Shown: positions 54,512-62,264 of the stretch, one piece after another
Numbering within the stretch: the stretch's first letter is position 1
Layout: every line of letters begins with the position of its first letter
Origin: Cupriavidus basilensis
GTDB lineage: Bacteria > Pseudomonadota > Gammaproteobacteria > Burkholderiales > Burkholderiaceae
Direction of reading: 5' to 3'
Assembly (NCBI RefSeq): GCF_000832305.1
Contig: NZ_CP010536.1
Coordinates: 3,534,001 to 3,598,000, forward strand
DNA: 64,000 bases
Made by a program: the position numbers and the translations under genes
Notes under the pieces: model-generated
The model's database searches: none
What the model was told of the DNA's origin: nothing
Seen by the model: only the letters and a program-made list of their open reading frames with translations

Positions 54512-55723
54512 TCAGATTGCGCCCATCCCGCGCAGCGCAGCGAGATCGCGCGGCGTCAGCCCCAGTCCGCCGTAGACCTCCTCGTTATGCTCGCCCACCG
54601 CCGGCCCGGTGCGCGGGACGGCGGGGGTGTGTCCCGAGAAGCGCGGCACGGCGCACGGCGCAGGCACGGAGCCGAGTTCCGGGTCGGGCAGGCGCACGAT
54701 GGCCGCGCGCGCCTGGAAATGCGGATCGCGCACGATGTCTTCGATCGTAAATATCTTGCTGAATGGAATCTCCTGCGCCTCCAGCGCCGCTGCCACCGCG
54801 TCGTAGCTGTGCTCGCCGAACCAGGCGACGATGACAGCGTCGAGCGCGTCCAGATTCGCCACGCGCGCCGGGTTGGTCCCGAAGCGCGGATCGTCGGCCA
54901 GTTCCGGCCGGCCGATCGCCGCGCACAGGCGTCGGAAGATCGGGTTGGACGACGCGACCATCGACACCCATTCGCCGTCGCGCGTGGCGTACATATTCGA
55001 TGGCGCGGTGTATGTCGCCCGATTGCCGGCGCGCTTGCGCACCTGCCCAAGCTGCTCGTATTCGACCGCAAGCGGTTCCAGCAGGCGGAAGAGCGCCTCC
55101 GTGGCGGACAAGTCGATATCACGGCCCGGTGCGTCAGGCGACAACCGCCGCTCCGCCGCAGCGGTGGCGATGGCAAAGGCGCCGAACAGTCCCGCCACCA
55201 CGTCGCCGGTCGGGTAGTTCATGTGCAGCGGCGGACCGTCGATCTCACCGGCAAGGTTGGTGAAGCCGCTCATCGCCTCGAACACCCGCGCGAAGCCGGC
55301 GCGCGCGGCATAGGGCCCGGTCTGGCCGAATCCCGTCAGGCGCAGCACAATCAGCCGCGGATTGGCCTGGCGCAGCGTGGCGGTGTCAAGACCCCAGCGC
55401 TCGAGCGTGCCGGCGCGGAAGTTCTCGACCAGCACGTCGAACTCGGGCAGCAGCCGCAAGAACAGGTCGCGGCCTGCGGGCTTGCGCACGTCGAGCGAAA
55501 TGCCACGCTTGCCGCGGTTGGCGACTTTCCAGTACAGCGGGATGCCGTCCTTGACCGGGGCCAGCCCGCGCAGCGGGTCGCTCCCGTCAGGCAGTTCGAG
55601 TTTGACGACATCGGCACCCATGTCGGCGCAAAGCGTGGAGGCGAGTGGCGCGGCCACGACGGTCGCCATGTCGAGAATGCGCAGGCCGGCGAGCGGCCCG
55701 TTCGTGGTCGTGGTCGTGGTCAT
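54512..55723 (-). CDS. CaiB/BaiF family CoA-transferase (class III)
   Basis: ATG 55723 overlaps the stop of the Bug-protein gene as ATGA. The 403-residue product has the class III features: GLRILDMATVVAAPLASTLC, GADVVKLELPDGSDPLRG, NRGKRGISLDVR, VENFRAGTLERWGLD and RLTGFGQTGPYAARAGF. It should move CoA between a carboxylic acid and an acyl-CoA donor. Last gene of an operon with acyl-CoA dehydrogenase, nitronate-monooxygenase-like flavoprotein and Bug protein, consistent with activation of a carboxylate for beta-oxidation-like breakdown. Confidence 0.93.
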   Translation of the reverse strand: MTTTTTTNGPLAGLRILDMATVVAAPLASTLCADMGADVVKLELPDGSDPLRGLAPVKDGIPLYWKVANRGKRGISLDVRKPAGRDLFLRLLPEFDVLVENFRAGTLERWGLDTATLRQANPRLIVLRLTGFGQTGPYAARAGFARVFEAMSGFTNLAGEIDGPPLHMNYPTGDVVAGLFGAFAIATAAAERRLSPDAPGRDIDLSATEALFRLLEPLAVEYEQLGQVRKRAGNRATYTAPSNMYATRDGEWVSMVASSNPIFRRLCAAIGRPELADDPRFGTNPARVANLDALDAVIVAWFGEHSYDAVAAALEAQEIPFSKIFTIEDIVRDPHFQARAAIVRLPDPELGSVPAPCAVPRFSGHTPAVPRTGPAVGEHNEEVYGGLGLTPRDLAALRGMGAI

Positions 55724-56724
55724 GCTTCTGCCTTGATGTTGCGCGCCTTGATCAGGGCGGCCCAGCGTGCGGATTCGGACTGCATCAGTGTGTCGAACTG
55801 CTTGCCGTCGAGCGCCAGGATCTCGGCGTCGAGTGCGGCGAGCTTGTTGCGCACGTCGGCCGTCGCCATTGCCGACTGCAGCGTCGCGCCAAGGTAGTCG
55901 ACGATGGGCCGCGGCGTGCCGGAATGTACGGCAAGCCCATACCATGACTGCACCAGCGAATCGGGAAAGCCGGCCTCGGCGATGGTTGGCACATCGGGCA
56001 GCGAGCGCGTGCGCTTGACCGCATTGACGGCAAGCGGCCGCAGCTTCTTCGCCTGGATCATCGGCAGTGCGAGGTTCTGCGACAGCAGCGCAAACTGCAA
56101 CTGCCCGCCGGCAAGATCCGGCACCGACGGTGGCTGGCCCTTGTAGCCGATGTTGGTCACGCGGATGCCGGCGGTTTCGAAGAACAGCTCTTGCGCCAGG
56201 TGCAGCGAGCTGCCGCTGCCGGGCACCGGCACGTTGACCTCGCCTGGGCGTGCCTTGGCCCACGCAGCGAACTCCTTTAGCGTCTTCACCGGTACGCTCT
56301 CGTGGACCACGAACACCGACGGCACCGCCGCCACCGCGCCGATCGCGCGGAAGTTTTGCACGCGAATGCCGGCGTTGGGATAGAGCGTCTGCGCCACCGC
56401 CAGCACTGGCGTCACACCGAGGATCGTGTAGCCATCGGCAGGGGCCCGGATGGCGTACTCGATGGCGATGCGGCCGTCGGCACCCGGGCGGTTCTCCACC
56501 ACCACGCGCTGCGGCAGGTCGAGCGACATCCGGTCGATCGCCGGGCGCAGCGTTACGTCTACCACGCCGCCGGCCGGGTAAGGCACCACGGCGTGCAGCG
56601 GCTTGTCGGGGAAGCCGCTCGGGCCCGGCGGCCTGGCAGCGCGGGCGAGCGCGGGAAACCAGCCGGGTGCCGACAGCATCAGCGCGGTATGAAAGGCGGT
56701 CCTGCCGAAAGCGCGACGATTCAT
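55720..56724 (-). CDS. Bug/TctC-family periplasmic binding protein (orphan)
   Basis: ATG 56724 has AGGAGA five bases upstream; the frame further upstream is antisense noise. The 334-residue product has an exported N-terminus (MNRRAFGRTAFHTALMLSAP, possibly Tat because of the NRRAFGR start). The Bug layout follows: FPDKPLHAVVPYPAGG, VVENRPGADGRIAIEYA, GSGSSLHLAQELF and VPTIAEAGFPDSLVQSWYG. No TctA/TctB membrane genes are nearby. In beta-proteobacteria such orphans often serve as sensors or use shared permeases. It should bind the carboxylate activated by the neighbouring CoA-transferase. Confidence 0.93.
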   Translation of the reverse strand: MNRRAFGRTAFHTALMLSAPGWFPALARAARPPGPSGFPDKPLHAVVPYPAGGVVDVTLRPAIDRMSLDLPQRVVVENRPGADGRIAIEYAIRAPADGYTILGVTPVLAVAQTLYPNAGIRVQNFRAIGAVAAVPSVFVVHESVPVKTLKEFAAWAKARPGEVNVPVPGSGSSLHLAQELFFETAGIRVTNIGYKGQPPSVPDLAGGQLQFALLSQNLALPMIQAKKLRPLAVNAVKRTRSLPDVPTIAEAGFPDSLVQSWYGLAVHSGTPRPIVDYLGATLQSAMATADVRNKLAALDAEILALDGKQFDTLMQSESARWAALIKARNIKAEA

Positions 56725-56771
56725 GTTGTCTCCTGATGTGTTCTTGCCCGGTCTGCGTCGGGCGTGGCCGG

Positions 56772-57926
56772 TCATAGCGGCAGGTAACTGCGAAGGTTCT
56801 CCAGCGACTGGCGCGTCTCGCGCACGAGCCGCTCCACGATGTGCGCGACCGGTTCGACCTCGCGCACCCACGCCACACTCTGCCCGGCTGCCTCGTACAT
56901 CAGCGGCGCGACCTCGTGTTCTTCCACCGCCGCAAGTAGCCGGCCGGTCAGCGCCTGCTGGTATGGCATGCCGAGCGGGGCCGGCGCGCCAGGGGCTTCC
57001 CACGCATCGGAGAACGCGCTGCGCACCACGCGGCACGGCTTGCCGCTGTGGGCGCGGGTGATCACGGTGTCCTCGCTGCCGGCTGACAGCAGCCGGTCGG
57101 TCAGTGCGGCTGGCAGGCCGTGCTCGGTGCTGCCGAGCCAGACCGTGCCAAGCCATGCACCCTGCGCGCCCATCGCGAGCGCGGCGGCGATCTGGCTGCC
57201 CTCGCCGACGCCGCCGGCTGCAAGAACGGGCCGCCCGCCTGCTGCCGCGATGATCTGGGGCACCAGCGTGAAGGTGCCGACATTGCCGGTGTGGCCCCCG
57301 GCGTCGTAGCCCTGCGCAACCAGCACATCGACACCTGCCGCGATGGCCTTCTGCGCATGCTTGACCGCGCCGACCAGCGCCATCGTGGTCTTGCCGGCGC
57401 GGCGCACGCGTGCGAGGGTATCGGCCGGCGTGCCGACGCCGGCCGCGAACACGTCCATGTCACTCTGCGCGACCGCCGTCACCTGTTCCTCGAACAGCGC
57501 CTGCGAGCGCACGTATTGCGAGAAGAAGTTGCCGCGTGTGGCCTCCGGTACGTTGAAGCGCGCAAACAGGCTGTCGACGAAACGCCGGTGGCCTTCCGGA
57601 ATGGCGGCAGCAATGTCCTCCGGCGTCGACACGCCGGGCAGCGACGTCGGAAGCAGCAGGTCCACGCCGACCGGCACACCCGGGCACAGCGCGCGCAGGT
57701 CGCGCAGCTTGCGCGCCAGTTCGTTGGGGCCGTCGCGCGCGGCGGCGTAGACGCCGAGCCCGCCGGCGTTGGAGATGGCGGCGGCTACCTCGATGCTGTG
57801 CGCCAGTCCGAAGATCGGATACCGGATGCCGAGCCGGCGGCACAGGTCGTTGGTGAGGCTGTCGGTGAGGCTGTCGGTGAGGCTGTCGGTGAGGCTGTCG
57901 GTGAGGCTGTCGGTGCTGGCCATCAT
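56772..57926 (-). CDS. Nitronate monooxygenase-like FMN protein with N-terminal DSLT repeats
   Basis: ATG 57926 overlaps the stop of the acyl-CoA dehydrogenase as ATGA (the next ATG at 57923 has better spacing to GGAGG). The 384-residue product has the 2-nitropropane-dioxygenase TIM-barrel features: GIRYPIFGLAHS, ISNAGGLGVYAA, VAQGYDAGGHTG, PVLAAGGVGEGSQIAAAL and MGAQGAWLGTVWLGS for FMN binding. The first residues are five near-perfect repeats of DSLT encoded by 12-bp tandem repeats, which no family member needs. It may be a nitronate monooxygenase or an FMN-dependent enoyl reductase acting on the operon's acyl intermediate. Confidence 0.9.
   Translation of the reverse strand: MMASTDSLTDSLTDSLTDSLTDSLTNDLCRRLGIRYPIFGLAHSIEVAAAISNAGGLGVYAAARDGPNELARKLRDLRALCPGVPVGVDLLLPTSLPGVSTPEDIAAAIPEGHRRFVDSLFARFNVPEATRGNFFSQYVRSQALFEEQVTAVAQSDMDVFAAGVGTPADTLARVRRAGKTTMALVGAVKHAQKAIAAGVDVLVAQGYDAGGHTGNVGTFTLVPQIIAAAGGRPVLAAGGVGEGSQIAAALAMGAQGAWLGTVWLGSTEHGLPAALTDRLLSAGSEDTVITRAHSGKPCRVVRSAFSDAWEAPGAPAPLGMPYQQALTGRLLAAVEEHEVAPLMYEAAGQSVAWVREVEPVAHIVERLVRETRQSLENLRSYLPL
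57853..57912. repeat. Five exact 12-bp tandem repeats inside the flavoprotein gene
   Basis: The unit GTGAGGCTGTCG (plus strand) is repeated five times without change, encoding DSLT repeats at the protein start. Copy-number change keeps the frame and only varies the length of a polar N-terminal tail. Confidence 0.95.
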
Positions 57927-59152
57927 GCACCTCCGAACAGGTCCGGCTCGAAGTCGAGGCACGGATGTTGCGGCATGGCCGAGGCGGTCTTCATGACGTG
58001 GCGACCGATCAGGTTCTTGTGGACTTCGCTGGTGCCTTCGCCAATCTGGTTCATCTTGGCGTCGCGCAGGAAGCGCTCGATCGGATAAGCATTCAGGTAG
58101 CTGTTGCCGCCAAGCAGTTGCGCGCAGTCGACCACCACGCGCATGCAGAGGTCCGTGCTGTGCATCTTGGCGATGGACGCGTGAATCGACGTCTCGGGGT
58201 CCTTGCGGTCGTAGCGCTGCGCGGCGCTGTAGACCAGGCATCGCGCCGCCTCGATCCGCGCGGCCATGTCGGCCAGCATCCACTGGATACCCTGGTGCTC
58301 GCCGATCGCCTTGCCCGACACCTGCCGGTGCCCGGCGTACTGCGCGGCGATCTGCAATGCGCCGGTCATGCGGCCCAGCGCGATGGCGGCGTGGCCGACG
58401 CGGGCGCGCACTAGCGTGTCCTGCGCGATTGCCATGCCCTGCCCTTCCTCGCCCAGCCGGTGCGAGGCGGGCACATGGACGTCGTCAAGATACACCTCCG
58501 CAATTGGCACGCCATGCCAGCCCATCTTGGGGATGATCGGGGAGACACTCAGGCCGGCGGCGTCACGCGGCACGAGGAACGCGGTCAGGCCTTTGCTTCC
58601 CCCGGGGCCGTCGGCGAGCGAGGCGACCACGACGAACATGTCGGCCACCGACGCGCGCGTGATGAACTTCTTGACCCCGTGCAGGCGGTAGCCGCCCGCA
58701 TCGCGCCTGGCGACCGTGCACAGCCGGCCGAGGTCGGAGCCGGCGCCGGGCTCCGTCAGCGCGAAGGCGGACTGCTTCTCCCCGCTCGCGAGCAGCGGCA
58801 CGGTCTGCGCAGCCAGTTCCGGCGATGCGCCGGCGACGATGGGCCGCGACGACAGGTCGGTGCCGGTGATCAGCGACGCCGCCGTACTGCACACCCGTGC
58901 GACCTCCTCGATCATCCTGACCCGCAGCAGCATCGACGCCTCGGTGCCGCCCAGTTCACGAGGGAATGCGGTGGCGATCACACCGTGGCTGGCCAGCAGG
59001 CGGAAGGTGTCCCAGGCGAATGCGTCGTCGCGGCTGACCGCGTTCGCTTTCGGGCCGATGTGGTCCTGCGCGAGCACCTGGACGCGGGCAAGCATCTCGG
59101 CTTCGGCGCCGTCGAGTGGGGCGAGCGGGTGGTTCTGTGCGATGAGGGGCAT
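57923..59152 (-). CDS. Acyl-CoA dehydrogenase
   Basis: ATG 59152 has AGGAGA upstream. The 409-residue product has the family's three-part fold with AFALTEPGAGSDLGRL (FAD/substrate loop), KFITRASVADMFVVVA, and the C-terminal MNQIGEGTSEVHKNLIGRHV with the usual catalytic Glu region. It should introduce a double bond into an acyl-CoA using FAD and pass electrons to ETF. First gene of the operon and divergent from a LysR gene, with a dyad LysR box between them. Confidence 0.95.
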   Translation of the reverse strand: MPLIAQNHPLAPLDGAEAEMLARVQVLAQDHIGPKANAVSRDDAFAWDTFRLLASHGVIATAFPRELGGTEASMLLRVRMIEEVARVCSTAASLITGTDLSSRPIVAGASPELAAQTVPLLASGEKQSAFALTEPGAGSDLGRLCTVARRDAGGYRLHGVKKFITRASVADMFVVVASLADGPGGSKGLTAFLVPRDAAGLSVSPIIPKMGWHGVPIAEVYLDDVHVPASHRLGEEGQGMAIAQDTLVRARVGHAAIALGRMTGALQIAAQYAGHRQVSGKAIGEHQGIQWMLADMAARIEAARCLVYSAAQRYDRKDPETSIHASIAKMHSTDLCMRVVVDCAQLLGGNSYLNAYPIERFLRDAKMNQIGEGTSEVHKNLIGRHVMKTASAMPQHPCLDFEPDLFGGA

Positions 59153-59242
59153 GGGCCGGTGTCTCCTGATTGTCAGCGTTGCTTGCCCGTAACGATAGAT
59201 TGCCGCTATGCTGCGATCAATGCCGTGGGCGGAAACCAGATT

Positions 59243-59255
59243 TCTGAAAATCAGA
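59243..59255. promoter_or_regulatory. LysR box (TCTGA-AAA-TCAGA) in the divergent promoter region
   Basis: A perfect five-base dyad that fits the T-N11-A LysR rule lies between the divergent acyl-CoA dehydrogenase and LysR genes, 18 bp before the LysR start. It is the probable autoregulatory site. Confidence 0.6.
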
Positions 59256-59272
59256 TAACAGGGGACAGACAG

Positions 59273-60247
59273 ATGGAGGCAGGCTTGCTGGCGGACGCCG
59301 GCCAGGAACTGACGCTGAAGGCGCTGGCGACCTTCGTCACGGTGGCGCGCGCGGGCAGCGTGTCGGGGGCGGCAGCGCACCTCGGGCTCGCGCAGTCCGC
59401 GATCAGCCGGCAGGTGGCCGAGCTCGAACGCATGTTCGGCGGCGCGCTGTTCTACCGGACCGGACGCGGCGTGCGCCCGACCGCGCTGGCCGAACAGGTG
59501 CTCGCAGACGCCGAGCCGCTGCTCGCCGGCGCGAGGCAACTGGTGGAGGCTGCGCGCGGGCAAGCGGGCAACGTCAGCGGCGTACTGACGGTCGGACTGG
59601 TGCCGGCGGTGGCGCCGCTGCTGGCGAGCCGGCTGTATGCGGCTGTCTGCGAACGGCTGCCCGCTTTGCGGCTGCGCTTCGTCGAGGGCTACAGCGGCGA
59701 CATCGAGACGCGACTGACGCAGGGCAGTGTCGACCTCGCCGTGCTGAACCGCTACCGCGCCGAGGGCCGCAACAGCTACCGGCGCCTGTTCGACACACCG
59801 CTGATGCTGGTCGGCAGCCGCGCGTCGATGCGCGCGCACTGGCGCACGGCGGGCGGGGTGCCACCGTCGATGCCGATGCGGCAGATGGCCGGCCTGCCGC
59901 TCGTGCTGCCGGTGCCGCCCAATGCAATCCGCAACCTGCTCGACGAACTGAGCAGTGCGCAGCGCATTGCGCTCAATGTGTGCATGGAGGCCAGTTCATC
60001 GGTGGTCATCAAGCGCATCTTGACCGACCACACGGCGTATTCGGTGCTGCCTTACCACGCGGTCTCTACCGAGTTGGACAGCGGCGAACTCGAGGCAGTC
60101 GCACTGACCGACCGCGCGCTGCGCCAATCGGTGGTGCTGGCGACCAGCAGCCAGCGCCCGTTCACGGCGGCGGCGCGGCAGGTGGCACAGATCATCCCGA
60201 AACTGGCCGAGGCACTCATCCAGGAAGGTCGGTGGCGTCGTGTCTAG
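59273..60247 (+). CDS. LysR-type regulator of the acyl-CoA operon
   Basis: ATG 59273 gives a 324-residue product; the frame upstream is antisense to the dehydrogenase. The helix-turn-helix is visible (LKALATFVTVARAGSVSGAA, LGLAQSAISRQVAELE) with an effector domain from about 95 (GVLTVGLVPAVAPLLASRLY). The divergent arrangement with the operon and the perfect dyad upstream make it the likely activator of the CoA-transferase/dehydrogenase operon. Confidence 0.93.
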   Translation: MEAGLLADAGQELTLKALATFVTVARAGSVSGAAAHLGLAQSAISRQVAELERMFGGALFYRTGRGVRPTALAEQVLADAEPLLAGARQLVEAARGQAGNVSGVLTVGLVPAVAPLLASRLYAAVCERLPALRLRFVEGYSGDIETRLTQGSVDLAVLNRYRAEGRNSYRRLFDTPLMLVGSRASMRAHWRTAGGVPPSMPMRQMAGLPLVLPVPPNAIRNLLDELSSAQRIALNVCMEASSSVVIKRILTDHTAYSVLPYHAVSTELDSGELEAVALTDRALRQSVVLATSSQRPFTAAARQVAQIIPKLAEALIQEGRWRRV

Positions 60248-60574
60248 CGGGGTCGGCGATGCTGGCACGCGCCGACGTTCACGCGTACTGAGGTCAAGGC
60301 GTTCCTCCTTGTAGAACGCCATGACCCAGCCACCTGCCAGGCGCGCTTCGGTCGGTAGCGCGCCGGAAACGTATCCCTGATTCGAACGAACGGCCACGGC
60401 GGGCGTGGGAGGCGAACGGCTCCTTCTGCACCTGACGGGCTGTTCCGCCAGATGTCCAAGGCCTCGAAGCCAAGCGGCGCGCAGGACGCAATGTCTTCCC
60501 AACCCCGGTCACTAGGGAAAACGCGCAAGGAGCGGCGGTTGACCTCTGCTGGTCCGCTCCGTATCATTGCCGAG
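60248..60574. other. 327-bp gap, no supported gene
   Basis: A minus-strand frame of about 110 codons spans this gap but is Arg/Pro-rich and has no recognisable motif. The base composition falls sharply to the right of this gap, so an island boundary may lie here. No direct repeat marking an insertion was found. Confidence 0.4.
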
Positions 60575-60589
60575 AGTAACAATGTTACC
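60575..60589. promoter_or_regulatory. TetR-type operator upstream of the cyclase gene
   Basis: Perfect dyad GTAAC-AAT-GTTAC (60576-60588), 47 bp before the cyclase start. The same arms and spacing recur at 62226-62240 and, with one mismatch, at 61519-61531. Confidence 0.65.
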
Positions 60590-60635
60590 GTATCTGTCGC
60601 TTGGCGCGTGGCTGAGCAATTTCGGAGAATCTCAG

Positions 60636-61439
60636 ATGAAGCTTGTTGACCTGACCGGTACTATCGATCCGACTGATCGGGATCGCTTGCCCGAGCCTAT
60701 GCGTGGTACGCCAATTGCGAACGTCTTCGCGCCCCGAATTGAATATCACGCGCCTGACGCCGCCGGGAAGGATATTTTTTGTGCAGCACTTGGGTGCACG
60801 CATGCCGACTTGCCGGATGGGGAGGGATGGGGATCAGAAGTGTTGCTGGAGATGTCATCGCATTGCGGCACTCATGTTGATGCACCTCTACACAGCGGAT
60901 CGCTTTGCGAAGGACGAACCTCCAGAACAATCGACGAAATCGATCTGAACGAACTTTTCCTGCCGGGCGTCGTATTTGACGTGCGCGAGTATGTCGTTCC
61001 AGGGCAAGCCATCACCAGCGAAATGCTCGACAAGGCGCAACGGAAAGCCGCGGTAGATGATGTACATGGTTATGCCGTACTCATCCGCACAGGTCAGGAA
61101 CGGTTCAAAATCTCCGATCCGGAGTACTTCAACTACCCTGGCATGACCTGGGAAAGCACCCTCCATCTCACCGAGCGTGGTGCTCGAGCTATTGGGACCG
61201 ATGCCATTGGGTGGGACCGCCCCTTTCCAGTCATGAGCGCCGATTTCAAGCGGACCGGAAACAAACGACTTCTATGGGATGCGCACAAGGCCATTACCGT
61301 CAAGGAGGCGTTTATCATTCAGAAACTGCTCAATCTCGCCTCCTTGCCAGCTAGCGGCTTTCAAGTTGGCCTGTTCCCACTAAAGCTCGCACGATGCAGC
61401 GCTGCTCCCGCGCGGGTGATCGGCTTCGTCCCGGATTGA
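60636..61439 (+). CDS. Cyclase-family metal-dependent hydrolase (kynurenine formamidase-like fold)
   Basis: ATG 60636 has GGAG nine bases upstream and leaves the operator outside the gene. The 267-residue product has the family metal motif SSHCGTHVDAPLH (His76, His80, Asp82, His86). Further family blocks are GWGSEVLLEM, VFDVREYV and PGMTWESTLHLTERGARAIG. Members hydrolyse formyl-kynurenine, cyclic imides or act as isatin hydrolases. Its regulator and CoA-enzymes downstream suggest that the opened ring product is activated and thiolysed. Confidence 0.88.
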   Translation: MKLVDLTGTIDPTDRDRLPEPMRGTPIANVFAPRIEYHAPDAAGKDIFCAALGCTHADLPDGEGWGSEVLLEMSSHCGTHVDAPLHSGSLCEGRTSRTIDEIDLNELFLPGVVFDVREYVVPGQAITSEMLDKAQRKAAVDDVHGYAVLIRTGQERFKISDPEYFNYPGMTWESTLHLTERGARAIGTDAIGWDRPFPVMSADFKRTGNKRLLWDAHKAITVKEAFIIQKLLNLASLPASGFQVGLFPLKLARCSAAPARVIGFVPD

Positions 61440-61509
61440 AGTGATGCACCGTGGGCGCCGAAGCCCATTCCATCGAAAGACACTGTGTTGATAGCAACCG
61501 GCAAACATC

Positions 61510-62190
61510 ATGAGTAAGGTAACGAAGTTGCAACGTGACGCCAAACATACCGCCAGCGGCGTTCGTGAGCCCGCTTGTGCGCCTTCAGACGTCCGCGCAA
61601 TCCCCTTGGATGTTAGCGAACGGTTGTCCCCGGTGGTTCTGAACATCTATTCGGAGGGCGATTTCCACCGCGCTGACATGCGGTCCATCGCGAAGGAAGC
61701 GGGAATGAGTTTTAACACCATCTACCGCTATTTCGGCGATAAGGAGTCTTTGCTCTTTTGGTTTATTAATGATTGGTTTAGAGAGCTTTATCCTCATGCC
61801 GTTGCTCCGCTGGTGGGATGCCAATCGATGAGGGAAGGAATGCAAGATTGTCTAAGGCGGCATTTCGAGTTCTACGAACGACATCCAAAAGTCGGCAGAA
61901 TCGTGTTCTTGACCGTTCCTCTTGAGCGTTGGATGAGAGATGCAACCTACCATCAGCATGACGTCATGCAGATCTTCCTGAAGTCTATCAGTGATGGCCA
62001 GGCACGCGGCGAAGTCCGTTCGGATATTTCAGCGCTGTCGATCCTCGACGCATTCGCTGGCATGTTGAACAGAACGTTCGTGATGTGGGAGTATCGTCGC
62101 AGGAAATACTCACTGGTTGGAAAGACAGAAGAGATTTTTTCGATTATATGGGGGGGCATCAGCTCTAGCCAGACCGTTGTTTCGACGTAA
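61510..62190 (+). CDS. TetR family regulator of the 60-64 kb cluster
   Basis: The 226-residue product has an unusually long N-terminal arm (about 45 residues) before the TetR helix-turn-helix (DMRSIAKEAGMSFNTIYRYF, about residues 55-75). A helical ligand domain follows. Codon use is more AT-rich than the genes to the left. A near-match to the cluster operator lies over its first codons (61519-61531), which would block its own transcription. Repression of the cyclase and thiolase genes is inferred from the perfect operators there. Confidence 0.92.
   Translation: MSKVTKLQRDAKHTASGVREPACAPSDVRAIPLDVSERLSPVVLNIYSEGDFHRADMRSIAKEAGMSFNTIYRYFGDKESLLFWFINDWFRELYPHAVAPLVGCQSMREGMQDCLRRHFEFYERHPKVGRIVFLTVPLERWMRDATYHQHDVMQIFLKSISDGQARGEVRSDISALSILDAFAGMLNRTFVMWEYRRRKYSLVGKTEEIFSIIWGGISSSQTVVST
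61518..61532. promoter_or_regulatory. Imperfect TetR-type operator over the start of tetR
   Basis: GTAAC-GAA-GTTGC (61519-61531) matches the operator arms with one mismatch and lies inside codons 4-8 of the regulator gene. It could serve for autoregulation or be chance. Confidence 0.4.
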
Positions 62191-62225
62191 TTTGTGACGC
62201 TCAATCCATCTTTTTATAACCACGC

Positions 62226-62240
62226 AGTAACAACGTTACT
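62226..62240. promoter_or_regulatory. TetR-type operator upstream of the thiolase gene
   Basis: Perfect dyad AGTAAC-AAC-GTTACT in the 74-bp gap between tetR and the thiolase gene. It is the best of the three copies (six-base arms). Confidence 0.7.
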
Positions 62241-62264
62241 AAATGTCGACGGAAAGCCTTCCTT

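Noticed and set aside
54587..55897. 436-codon plus-strand open frame
   Set aside because: Antisense to the CoA-transferase and Bug genes, His/Arg/Gln-rich and without motifs.
57853..57912. 12-bp repeats as an on/off switch
   Set aside because: The unit length is a multiple of three, so copy-number change alters tail length but not the frame.
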